Shown in pieces: positions 11,046 through 22,114 of a stretch of DNA of 64,000 nt (the stretch's first letter is position 1; each line of letters begins with the position of its first letter). Source of the DNA: Miscanthus floridulus (taxonomy: Eukaryota; Streptophyta; Magnoliopsida; Poales; Poaceae); contig NC_089598.1 of NCBI RefSeq assembly GCF_019320115.1, positions 31,453,983-31,517,982 on the forward strand, in the 5' to 3' direction. The notes under the pieces were generated by a model. The model was not told the origin of the DNA. It did not search any database and saw nothing but the letters and a program-made list of their open reading frames with translations. Both the position numbers and the translations under genes were made by a program.

Positions 11046-12948
11046 TGTTTACACCAAAATTTGGGAAGAAGAATGCGAGAACTCGAAGCTCCCAAAGATC
11101 ATGGAATCGATTGCATAAAGGTCAATATCAGCTGGTTCAAATGCAGCACTGGAATCGGCTCTCTTCGGATGACGCCAGCAGATAACGACAAAAAGCTACG
11201 GTTGGCGTCGGGAGAAACATGCCGGACTCTACAAAAAGGGAAAGATTATGGTCCAAGTTATCTTAAATTAGGAATGTTTTCTCTTATGCCAAAGATTGTA
11301 ATGAGTCATGCATAAGTAGGACTCATGTTTAGATTCTGGGTATAAATATTGGACCCTGGCTATTGTAAAGGACACCCAATCAATCAAATACAATTTACTT
11401 TTTTCGGCTCCGTGCCAACCCTTAGGAGTAGGAGTAGAGTAGATCTCGACGAGTTCTTCAGCAAGCAGGGCTGAATCAATCTGGTTGACCTCTGGCTTGT
11501 CAGTAAGTACCGTCATGGCTTATACTTCCGTTTGTACAGCTGCATCGATCCGATCGACCTCCACCGCGAACTCTAGTATAAGCTAGTTATCGACTCTTGT
11601 CTAATTCAAGTATAGCTGCATCGATCCGGTCGACCTCCACTGCTCGAACAAAATTAAGGTCAAGTTATCAGCTCTACCTAAGGGTGGCGTCCTTCGGGTA
11701 GATTCATTAAGTTACCGATCTTGCTGATGTTCTTATTGTCATTAGTTTACAACAACATCAATCTGCCCGGTCAAGATCGATTTAGATCGACCTCATATCC
11801 TTTTAGTCCGTCGTTCGCTTTGTCACAACACGATGTTTCTTACTTTGAGCGACGGGTTATGTTTCATCGGTTATTTTTACTTTGATCTTGATCCTACATA
11901 GTACGCGGTTAAGGCATGCATAGTCTTGAAGAGGTTTGCTGGTTAGTTAATTCTGGTTTATAATTCTCTATTATGGCTGTAATGATCCGGTTGATCCCCA
12001 CTGATGGCACTGTAGATTGGAGGATGCTAGTTAGTAAATTTGTTCTCGATTAGGCGTGACCTTAACTGTTTGCTATGCCTGCATCGGCTAAATAGCTGAT
12101 CGCCTATGCTTTAATGCCTACAGTGTGTCTCCATGATTCTGTTAAATATGAATAGATCTATTTACTTTGAAGGTTTAATTTGTTGTCTTTATCATGGCTG
12201 CATCGATCCGGTCGAACCCCATTGTTAGAGATAGCAGGTTAAGTCTGATGAGTCCATAGGTTTGTCCGCGTGAAATAGTCGATTGTTCACACGCTGTAGT
12301 CCCTTTTCACCCGAATCGACTATTTCAGCCGATTCGCCTGAGCCTTCACGTATAGCATGTCTTTCGGAAAGCCTGTCGAAGTATAGATGGTTTTATGGAT
12401 TCTAAGGTTTTAGTTTGTTATTATCATCATAGCTGCCATCAATCCTGTCGAACCTCATTGTTGATGGTAACAGATTAGATTCAGAGCATTTGTAGGTCCA
12501 TTTGTATTAGACAGTTGATTTGTTCACATGCTATATCCTTTCTTGTTAGATTCATCGGCTCAATGATTCATACCGGTAATATCCACCTAGCTGATGATTT
12601 CACTTATATCTGCGGGCATTGTACTTATCAACATAAAATCAAGCGCGATCCATAAGCTCTACTATCTGTAATAGTCGATTTTTGTGCGTATTGGCTATTT
12701 AGTTGTTTTTCTTGTCTGGCTGCTCCCGAAGTGGCACACTTGGAACTGTCTAGGCAAAGACCGGCATGTTCCACCTTAAATTACTGATAAACTTTCTCTC
12801 CTTATCAATTATAGGTCAAATTGACTGGCACGCCTCTAGAGGAATTCGCAGGATCGATTAACCCTGCGTTGAAGCCAAGCGGATCTCCGGGCTCATCCTA
12901 AGCAGATCCTTCTGGCTTGTTGTGTGTCGACGCATTATTGTGCTGACA
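11046..12948 (+). repeat. 5' LTR of the Tat element
   Basis: TG...CA boundaries are set by comparison with 22115-24017 and by the TSD. It has a TATA box at 11341. It contains about six dispersed copies of a motif close to GCTGCATCGATCCGGTCGA (near 11469, 11537, 11614, 11975, 12196, 12432). Confidence 0.93.
11341..11348 (+). promoter_or_regulatory. TATA box of the Tat 5' LTR
   Basis: TATAAATA lies about 295 bases into the LTR and is retained at 22409-22416 in the 3' LTR. It likely marks the U3/R boundary region near 11370. Confidence 0.6.
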
Positions 12949-12955
12949 CACGTTT

Positions 12956-12973
12956 TGGCACGCCTGGTGGGAC
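12956..12973 (+). other. Primer binding site of the Tat element
   Basis: TGGCACGCCTGGTGGGAC begins 7 bases after the 5' LTR. It starts with the TGG complementary to a tRNA CCA end, as in related Tat-type elements. I do not name the priming tRNA with certainty. Confidence 0.7.
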
Positions 12974-12985
12974 CCCACAATCGTC

Positions 12986-14813
12986 ATGGCGACTTACAAC
13001 AACAATGACATCCTTATGGTGCCTTATAAAGACCTACCTGATGGAGATAAAGATGTCATCAACGAAGCCATAGAAGAATTTCAGAACAAGTGTTTGTTGT
13101 CCTACACCAAGATACGTGGCAATAAAATTATTCAGAAATATCCACTACCAAGAGTTCTGTTGCATGGGCAGATAGATGCAGATGAAGCTAAAGACAGACG
13201 TTTCTTCATAGAGGCTGTAAACAAGTCTGTTCATGATGCCATGTCGAATCATAATGAAGTTTTCTTGAACACATTCCACAATACCATGAAAGAGGTGTTT
13301 CATGGGCTTCTAGTTGATCAGGTTGGGTCGACTTATTACAACATTCCACATTCGTCGACTCAGGGGACTAATCAAGCCGGTACTAGCCATCAAGAAGCAA
13401 CACCAGTTGGTAATGATGATGTCCATGTAGTTCAGAGCTCATCTGAGCAAGTTCAAGGTGCTACTACTAATCAGATACAGTATAATCCTGTATCATCAGT
13501 GCAGCATGTGCAATAGCCGACAGGGCAAGGTCAGAACTAGATGGTTAATTTTGGCACATCTGGCTAAATACCGTCGTCTGCTCAAAAAAAATAGCGCCAT
13601 CAGTTCAAAGGATTCATAGAGATATAGATCCTAACATCTACAACCAGAGACTTCAAGCAGCAAACCAGCAAAGGACCCAACAAATAGAGATTCCACAAGG
13701 GTATCATTATGACACAGATTACAACACCCTTCACATGATTCCAAATTCAGGGTATCAAGGTACCTAAAATTTTAATCCATAGATGGGTTAGCAATTACAG
13801 AGAAATCTAAATTCAAATGTTGATGAGTTGTTGCTTAGAGTGACCAAGATGATAAGGAATCAGTTTGATTTGAAGCCAAAAGGGCAGACCTTCTCGTACA
13901 AACGCCCATATCTAGAGTGGTATGATTTGGTCGCTCTCCTTGCAAATTACAGACTCCTGGAGTTTGGCAAGTTCACTGGCCAAGATAGCACAAGCATGAT
14001 AGAACATGTCAGTCGGTATCTTACATAGTTGGGCAAAGCATCCATTGAAGAGGCCCATCGAGTTTGTTTCTTCTCCTTGTCTCTATCAGGGCTAGCCTTC
14101 ACTTGGTTCTCATCACTGCCAGTTAACTCCATTGCCAATTGGGCTGACCTAGAGAAAAAGTTTCATACATATTTTTACACTGGGATAGGAGAAAAGAAAA
14201 TTACCGATTTGACGACCATAAGGCAGAGAACTAATAAATCGGGCACCAAGTTTCTTCAAAGGTTTCGAGAGACTAGAAATTTATGCTTCTCACTGAACTT
14301 AACTGATGATTAGCTGGCTGCTTTGGCTATTCAAGGAATATTACCAACACGGAGAGAGAAGCTGTTGGGACAAGAGTTTGACAACCGCTCAATAGCCAAT
14401 TTTAGAACATGCGCAGAGATACCTGATTCTAGAAGAATGCCGCAATTACCAAAACCTATAATCCATATTCGGTTGATGACGGCTATGAAGACGATGAAGA
14501 AGAAGATGTTGCTGCGGCCAAATGGAATTGGGGTAAGAAGACAGTAATGGTGCCAAATTCTTGGGGAAGAGGAGTCAAAGAAAGCTACGATTTCGACGTC
14601 ATAAAGTCAGACAAGCTCTTCGATTTCTTGCTCAAGAAGGGACAGATCAAGTTGCCCAATAATCATGTTATGTTGCCCCCTAATCAGTTGAAGAACAATA
14701 AGTTTTGCAAATTTTATAACGCCACTTCTCATTCCACTAATGAGTGCAGAGTTTTTTGGCAACATATACAGAGGGCTATTCAGCAAGGAAGGCTAAAATT
14801 TGATACACCTTGA
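12986..14813 (+). pseudogene. Tat-element gag, broken
   Basis: Open from ATG at 12986 to a stop at 13516, then again over 13828-14028, 14029-14313, 14323-14547 and 14547-14813. The central part (13880-14310) is the retrotransposon gag core (LEFGKFTGQDS, ANWADLEKKF, FLQRFRETRN). The last part has a zinc-knuckle-like C-x2-Y-x5-H-x4-C (NKFCKFYNATSHSTNEC). The stops at 14026 and 14311 are TAG where a CAG would continue the frame. Further degraded gag runs to about 15490, with another Cys-rich stretch near 15190-15260. Confidence 0.85.
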
Positions 14814-15497
14814 ATGATGAAAGTTGATGATAATCCTTTCCTAAGAGATCAGAACATGGTTAATGCCAGGTTGCTCAAAGGGAAGACTAAAGTCCTAACA
14901 TCTACCAGATCAAAAGAAACTGGAACAGTCGATCTCGGGATGTAAATATTGGCTGACGAATATAGAGAGATTAGAAGGCGTCGTGACCAACAAAAGAGCC
15001 GATATGAGCAGGGAGAGACATCAAAGGATGGGACAACAATGCCGCATGTTACATCTCGAAATTTGTTGAATAAATGGCAGCGTTAGAAGGAAAAGGATTA
15101 TCAGTGTTGGTTAGAAAAGCAAGAATACCAGCGCCAACAGGAAAAAGAGTGATATGAAAGAAAACAAGCTGAATCACATTGGAATTATCCTTTCTTCAAA
15201 CATTGCTGGAACGAAGGTTTAAAATTACCTACCAGAAATAACTGTCCAGAGTGCAGCGAGCAATATTGAGAGTTTAGGCGATCTCAAGCCAACCATCGGT
15301 CTATCCATGCTCAAGACGAGTATTATCATAATAATATGGATCAGCGCTTAAAAATAGAAGTGTTCATGATCGGCTTGGGAAGCGAGTTGTTGATCAAAAT
15401 TGGGTTGATTATGAAGAGGAAAGTAATAAGGAAGAATATGTCTGGCAGGAAGGCCAATGGTGTCCAGGAGGCTTGACAAGAAGCCAGAAAAAGAAGG

Positions 15498-16285
15498 GTG
15501 CAACGCCTAAGGAACAGAGAACTAGAACAAGCACAGGCATCTGGTAAACCTCAGGTGTGGCGTGTTAAACAAATAGCCGATAGAGGGCAACCATCGGCTA
15601 ATATTCAAATGGCTTTTCTATTGCCATCAGAATTCAGAGCTCCAACAGATCAAGAAGTTTACTCAGATTTCGATGAATCAGAGTATGAAGACATAGTTGC
15701 CAAGCTGATAGTTATACAACATGCTATATTCGATAAGCCATTCAAGCATCGGCACTTAAAGGCCTTATATGTAAAAGGTTTTGTTGATGGGAAGCCGATG
15801 AGCAAGATATTGGTAGATGGAGGTGCTTCTGTCAATCTTATGCCTTACACCACTTTTCATAAGCTTGGCAAAGGGCCAAGAGATTTAATTGAAACTGATA
15901 TGATGCTTAAGGATTTTGGAGGTAATGCATCTAAGACTAGGGGGCAATGAACGTCGAATTGACAATTGGAAGTAAAACTTTGCTCACCACATTCTTTGTC
16001 ATTGATAGAAAAGGGTCATACAGTTTACTCCTTGGTCGTGATTGGATTCATACAAATTGTTGTGTACCATCGACCATGCATCAATGTTTGATTCAATGGC
16101 ATGGAGATGATGTTGAGCTGGTTCGCGCTGATGATTCTGTAAGTATCGCAACAGTCGATCTAGTATTTTGGGAGCTAAAAGACTTTGAGTGCTTTTCTAG
16201 CAAGCTATGGGAAGGAGGCTTCCTTAAAATCAGTAATGAAAGCCAACAGCCGATCCAAGCAGCCGGCTTCAAAAATTCGTTTTAA
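15498..16285 (+). pseudogene. Tat-element aspartic protease region, frame-broken
   Basis: The active-site loop is ILVDGGASVNLMPY at about 15810-15845. Downstream flap and C-terminal motifs (TIGSKTLLTTFFVID, LLLGRDWIH) lie in the next frame from 15947. The frames overlap at 15947-15950, so a small indel separates the two halves. As part of a polyprotein the protease would process gag-pol; here it cannot be made intact. Confidence 0.8.
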
Positions 16286-16356
16286 TGGATAATCCAATAG
16301 ATGGTACAGATGGTAAACTAGGACATGGCTTTACGTCGGCCGATGAATTATAAGAG

Positions 16357-17902
16357 ATGGATATTAGTTCTGGAGATAGGCCTAGGCCGACGTATATAAG
16401 TACCAAGTTGAATCCCAAGTATAGGCAAGAATTAGTTGATTTGTTAAAGGAATTTAAAGATTGTTTTGCTTGGCAATACTATGAGATGCCTAGTCTAGAC
16501 CGATCGATTGTTGAACATCGATTATCAATCAAACCTAGATATTAACCGTTTAAGCAAGCTCTAAGGAGATTCAACCCAAACGTACTTGATGATATCAAAA
16601 AGGAGATTGAAAGGTTGCTAGAAGCAAAATTTATCTGACCATGTCGATATGCAGAATGGATATCGAATGTTGTTCCTGTGTAAGGCTGGATAACGAGCTG
16701 GCTCGGCTCATTTCGGCTCGGCTCATTCTGGCTCGTTAAGATAACGAGCTAGCTCGGCTCGTTATCCTAACAAGCCAGAAAGCCAGCTCGGCTCAGCTCG
16801 GCTTGTTAAAAGCTCAAGCTGGCTTGTTAAGCTCACGAGCCAGGTATAAAATACACAAAATATAATATTTGCATTTATCTAAAGTTTGAGAATAATAATA
16901 ATACAAAAGAAATGCATCTAACAACCTTAAATCGAATAAAAAAATTAATATGCGCTAATATATATACAAGTATAATAAAATACTATAGTATTCATGCATC
17001 TAACAACCTTAAATAATACTTTTTTCCTAGAAGCTTGGCTCGTTTAGCTCGTGAGCAGCTCGCGAGTTGGCTCGAGTTGGCTCGTTATAGCTAATGAGCT
17101 AAAATCTTGGCTCGGCTCGGCTCGTTTCTTAACGAGCCGAGTCGAGCCAGCCACGAGCCGAGCGAGCTAACGAGCTTCGAGTTTTCCGTCCAGCCTTATT
17201 CCTGTGTATAAGAAAAATGGAAAGTTAAGAGTTTGCATCGATTTTAGAGATCTGAACAAAGCTACACCCATGGATGGTTATCCAATGCCGATAGCCGATA
17301 TGTTGGTAGATGCAGCGGCCAGGCACAAGGTTATTAGTTTCATGGATGGCAATGTAGGATATAACCAAATTTTTATGGCTGAGGAAGACATAGCAAAAAT
17401 AGCTTTCAGATGCCCTGGCATAATCGGTTTGTTCGAATGGATTGTGATGACCTTTGGTTTGAAGAATGCCTGTGCAACTTATCAGAGAGCAATAAATTAT
17501 ATCTTTTATAAGTTGATCGACTGGATTGTTGAAATATACATCGGCGATGTGATGGTAAAATCCAAGGGGTACAAGGAACATCTAGCTGATTTGTGAGAGA
17601 CTTTGGAGTGTACAAGAAAACATGGTCTAAAGATGAACCCTAATAAGTGTGCCTTTGGAGTATCAGCTGGACAATTTTTGGGTTTCATGGTCCACAAGAG
17701 AGGAATCGAAATTGGTCAAAAAAGTATGAAAGCAATTGATGAGGCAGTACCCCCGACTACGAAAACAAAGTTACAATCTTTGCTTGGTAAGATCAATTTC
17801 ATCAGGAGATTTATTTCAAATTTGTCAAAAAAAGTTCTGCCATTTTCTCCCTTGTTGAAGTTGAAAAATGATCAAGAATTTAAGTGGGGTGACATACAAT
17901 AA
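16357..17902 (+). pseudogene. Tat-element reverse transcriptase, interrupted by a MITE
   Basis: Motifs in order: LNPKYRQELVDLLKEF (16410), KLRVCIDFRDLNKATP (17220), the first catalytic Asp in SFMDGNVGYNQI (17340), FGLKNACATYQRA (17455), and YIGDVMVKS (17535). The last should read Y-I-D-D, so one catalytic Asp is now Gly. A 518-bp hAT-type MITE splits the domain at 16680. Stops at 16543 (TAA), 17594 (TGA) and 17900 (TAA) each sit where a Gln or Arg codon is expected. Confidence 0.88.
16681..17198. mobile_element. hAT-type MITE rich in GCTCG/CGAGC, nested in the reverse transcriptase
   Basis: 518 bp, flanked by a perfect 8-bp TSD TTCCTGTG (16673-16680 and 17199-17206), diagnostic of hAT insertion. 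Terminal repeats read TAAGGCTGGATAACGAGCT on the left and, reverse-complemented, TAAGGCTGGACGGAAAACTC on the right. Both ends are dense in GGCTCG motifs. The middle is AT-rich and non-coding. It postdates the host retrotransposon. A longer relative is at 61155-61864. Confidence 0.93.
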
Positions 17903-17929
17903 AAAATATTTGAGGAGATAAAAGAATAT

Positions 17930-18860
17930 GTGAAATGTCCACCTATGCTGGTCCCTCCTCCGCAAGGTAAGCCTTTTAAGTTGTATATATCGGCCGGTAG
18001 CCAAACAATTGGATCGGCCTTAATGCAAGAGTGTGAAGGAAAAGAACGAGTTGTTTTCTATCTAAGTAGAAGACTTTTGGATCCAGAAACAAGATATTCT
18101 CCCATCGAAAAGTTATGCTTGTGCTTATATTTCTCTTGCACTAAGTTGCGACATTACTTATTACCGGCTGAGTGTACAGTTGTTTCCAAAGCTGATGTGA
18201 TCAAGCACATGCTATCAATGCCAATATTAAATGGAAGAATGGGGAAGTGGATTCTTGCGTTATCAGAATTTGACTTGAGATACGAATCAGCTAAAGCAGT
18301 CAAAGGGCAAGTAATAGCTGATTTTATCACCCAGCATGATAAGCCAAGTGTTGGCTACATAGAGCCGGTACCTTGGGCGTTGTTCTTTGATGGGTCATCA
18401 TGCAAGTAAGGTGGTGGCGTTGGTATTGTTATTATTTCTCCTCGGGGGGCAAGTTTCGAGTTTGCTTTTCCAACTGAGCCAATGATTACCTACAACCAAG
18501 CAGAATATGAAGCTATTCTTAAGGGGCTTCAACTTCTTCATGAAGTAAAGGACGAGCCAATTGAAGTATTTGGAGATTCATAGTTAATTATTAATCAGTT
18601 GATCGGCCTATATGAGTGTAAAGAAGATACTCTGAGGGGATATTATGATGAGTGCCAAGGGTTGCTGAAGGAATTTCCTCATGTCTCTCTTCAACATATT
18701 CCAAGAGCATAGAATCAAGAGGCTAATCGTTTAGCTCAAAGTGCGTCAGGTTATCGAGTGTTTCAAGAGGTCTTAAGTAGTGAAACCTCGAATAATGATT
18801 GGAGAGTTGAAATAGCCGATTACCTTAGGAATCCATCACAGAAGGTTACCACGAAGCTAA
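17930..18860 (+). pseudogene. Tat-element RNase H plus second archaeal-type RNase H
   Basis: The first domain (17960-18330) contains GKPFKLYISAGSQTIGSAL and LSRRLLDPETRYSPIEKL, and lacks the usual acidic residue in its first strand, as often seen in Tat elements. The second (18370-18760) begins PWALFFDGSSCK and contains NQAEYEAILKGLQ and EVFGDS. This restores the D-E-D pattern of an RNase HI of archaeal type, the diagnostic second copy of the Tat lineage. TAA at 18407 and further TAG stops interrupt it. Confidence 0.85.
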
Positions 18861-18878
18861 GGTATAAATCGACTAAGT

Positions 18879-20060
18879 ATGTTTTTACTAGATGATCAGC
18901 TGTATTACAAAATAGTCGATGGGGTGTTGCTTAAATGCTTAAATCAAGAAGAAGCTAAGGTGTTGATGGGTGAAGTGCATGAAGGGATATGTGGAGCTCA
19001 TCAATTGGCTTATAAGATGAAATGGATTATTCGTAGGACTAGATATTTCTGGCCAATAATACTAGAAGACTGTTTTGAATATTATAAGGGATGTCAGGAC
19101 TATCAACGCTTTGGTAATGTTCAAAAATCACCCGCATCAGCTATGAATCCAATAATCAAACAATGACTGTTTTGAGGTTGGGGAATTGATCTAATTGGCT
19201 AGATTTTCCCACCTTCAAGTAAAGGACATAAGTTCATATTGGTAGCAACGGATTACTTCACTAAGTGGGTTGAGGCAATTCCTTTAAAGATAGTAACCTC
19301 AAAGAACATGGTTGACTTTGTCAAGGACCATATTGTGTACCATTTTGGGATCGCTCAAACTATCACTACCGATCAAGGGACAATATTCACATCAGAAGAG
19401 TTTGGAGATTTTGCTGCCAGTATGGGAATAAAGTTGCTAAATTCTTCTCCTTACTATGCTTAGGCTAATGGCCAGGCAGAGGCATCCAATCAGATTATGA
19501 TTAAGCTGATCAAGAAAAAGATTGAGGAGCAGCCAAGGAAGTGGCATTCAACGCTTAATGAGGCACTATGGGCATATAGGATGGCCTGTCATGGATTGAT
19601 TAAAACATCACCTTATGAACTAGTGTATGGTCATAATGCTGTCCTTCCTTGGGGGATTCAAACTGGATCAAGGCGTGTCACATTGCAAAATGATTTGTCA
19701 GCCGGAATCTACAAGAATCTTATGATAGACGACTTAGAGGATTTGAGTTGCCATTGGCTGCATGCTCTTGAGAATATCGAAGCCAATAAACTAAGGATTG
19801 CAAAGTATTACAATAAAAAGGTCAAGAACAAATAGTTTTCTGAAGGAGACTTAGTCTAGAAAGTGAAATTGCCGATCGGGTCAAAAGACAGCAAGTTCGG
19901 CAAATGGTCACCTAATTGGAAAGGACCTTATCGGATTAAACGTTGTGCGCCTGGCAATGCTTATATTTTAGAAACACTAGGAGGAGAAGAAGAGTTTGAT
20001 AGAGCAATCAATGGGAAATATCTAAAGAAATATTATCCCAGTGTTTGGACTAATACTTGA
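18879..20060 (+). pseudogene. Tat-element integrase, broken
   Basis: The zinc-binding N-domain runs from about 18900 (HEGICGAHQ ... CQDYQRFG); the last Cys of the H-H-C-C set appears changed to Tyr. The catalytic core has D in VATDYFTKW (19240), D in TTDQGTIF (19370) and the E region near ANGQAEASNQ (19465). A C-terminal part follows (SPNWKGPYRIKR, 19910). Stops occur at 19461 and 19833 (both TAG). The frame ends at 20060. Confidence 0.85.
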
Positions 20061-20263
20061 CAACCGATTTGTTCGGTCATCGGCTTTAATAGCCGATACC
20101 AGAAGGGTATCGTCTCTAGTTCAAAAATAAACCCGAAGGGGTAAAAGATGGTATGATATGTATCGCCTACAGAGCAAGAACAAACACAAATTGATACATG
20201 GAATATGAGCATAAGAAATCAATTAAAACGAAGAAATTGTTTGCCAGCTTCTCTTATTACAAG

Positions 20264-21038
20264 CTAAAGGCCGGGGAACACTTTATTCACTATGTCCTCG
20301 GCCTGGGTAGCAAGGGCTACGGAGTTGGCGGCATCAAAGAAATCCTCGACTAGGCGCTCATGATCCTCAGGGTGTTCGATGGCTAGGAAACCATGGGGAA
20401 GAAGTCGAAGCTCATGGCCAGAGCGAGCTTGCGCAGCAGCTAGTGCCATGGCAGCACCATGACAAATGCCATGAAGAGCGACCGCTCTAACATAGTTTGG
20501 GATATCGTATAAGCAAACCACCGGCATGACACCCCTGGCATTAACAAATCCTGCTGCGTGCTCCATAGCTAATTGGAGGCTTTCCAGCTGGGCCGATAGA
20601 TCTAAAAAGATTTGAGGAAGGAATGCTCAAGATCTTCAAGACAAAAACTAAGGAGAGATAGAAAATTGTGGTAGGCATCTCACCCATGATTCTGGCCTCG
20701 GCCTTGGCCAACCTCTCCTCCACCTAGTCAGCCTCAGAGGGTGATCGGTGCTAAACCATAGCCAGAGCTGATTCTACAATGGAGAGACAGTCGGCGAGCT
20801 TTTGGCCAGCCCGATCGATGGAAGCAATCAGATCATCGTTGTCGATCTACCTCCTTGGGTAGCAAGGGAGCTGGCGGTAAATTATTGATGAGGATGACCC
20901 TGGAAGTTGAGCAGAGTCAGCCCCATGCTCTGGGACGATGGGAGCATCTTGGGTTGCACCCTCCTGATGATGGAGATGCCGACGTGGTGACACAGACCCG
21001 TTGAAGGCCTCCTCAGCAGATCTCTTGCCATTCTCCAT
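20264..21038 (-). pseudogene. Decayed antisense gene of the Tat element, apparently with one intron
   Basis: Reading the minus strand from ATG at 21038, one frame runs 355 nt to 20684. It meets a GT donor (GGTGAGATG) and resumes in frame at 20601 after an acceptor (TTTTTAG), for 338 nt to a stop at 20264. The proposed intron is 82 bp. The two parts sum to 231 codons and keep phase across the junction. Three in-frame TAG stops lie in exon 1; each needs only a C-to-T change from CAG, the same decay seen in gag-pol. The start is polar (MENGKRSAEEAFNGSVSPRR), the end helical (AVALHGICHGAAMALAAAQA). I recognise no domain. Tat-lineage elements are known to carry extra antisense ORFs here (for example gene 23 of maize Grande); function is unknown. 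The intron is inferred. Confidence 0.6.
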
Positions 21039-21445
21039 GCCTTCAAAACTATGAGAAAGTAGAATCACACCAAAGATACAGAAGGTTTGGGACAAAGCAG
21101 GTTGTTTTTTGATCCACAGCCGTGGCCGGTATATATAGCCCAGGAGATGAGAAGATAGGCTTCGCCGAGGTTGTGGAATTAAAGTCAGATATGGAAACGG
21201 ATCGATACTCCAGAAATTTAGGGGACATATCACAAAGAGACAATAGATTCAGACTTATTGCTTCCCATAATTATAAAATATCATAGGATTGATACGAAGG
21301 GTTTACATTAACTGGAGATCAACCCACCAAGATTTCTTTGGATTGAAGGGAGTCTGGATCCCCACAAGGCCGAAGGTCATCATGGATCAAGTCATATAGG
21401 CCTGTTGATAAAATTGCATCAAGGGAAGAGGAAAGGCCGTCTGCT

Positions 21446-21562
21446 TAAAAGATGCCCGTATACCCAACCGATTTCTCGGTGACTGGGAAACAATGGGAAA
21501 GAAAGGCACCTATTAAGAGATGCCCATTTTATCGGTGGCTGGGAAACCGTGGGAAAGAAGTC
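21446..21562. repeat. Short imperfect duplication in the Tat 3' region
   Basis: Two units sharing GATGCCC, CGGTG-CTGGGAAAC and TGGGAAAGAA follow each other (about 21449-21505 and 21518-21562) in the non-coding stretch before the 3' LTR. Confidence 0.55.
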
Positions 21563-22114
21563 TGTGGTTTTCTCGATGGGCATTTGATGGAGCAAACAAG
21601 GGGAAAGTGTCCACACATTTTAGCCCTTACAAACACTAGAACAGCTCTGCGATCATGGTAAGAAAATTCAGGTGATGTCATAAGAATTCTTCTAACCACA
21701 GTAGCTGATCCTCTTGCTCGACAAGGCGCTAAAATGAGCGACACAATCACCCTATGCACAAGAATTCTTCTAACCACTCAAGATCCTCATAGCAAGGAAT
21801 TAAACCACGGAGGGTCTGGCAGAGCCAGGGGCACTCAAAGAAGCAAACAGAAAAGAAACATAGCTGAAGTTGTTGAGTTGCTCTCGCCAGAGTCGGATAG
21901 ACATTTATAGTCGTCCTGGAAAGATGGATCCAAGCGCCCATGAAGCAATGATGCTCTTGTAAAGCTTTGAAGCATGGGCTCATAAGCTGGCAAAGACGGT
22001 GATAGACAGTAGACCCCAGATCAAGATTCTCTACCCGTGACTACGGACCTATCGGAGGTACAAGCATGATAATTTTGGAATAAACTTACTTTTATCCCAA
22101 AATTGGTGGGCATG

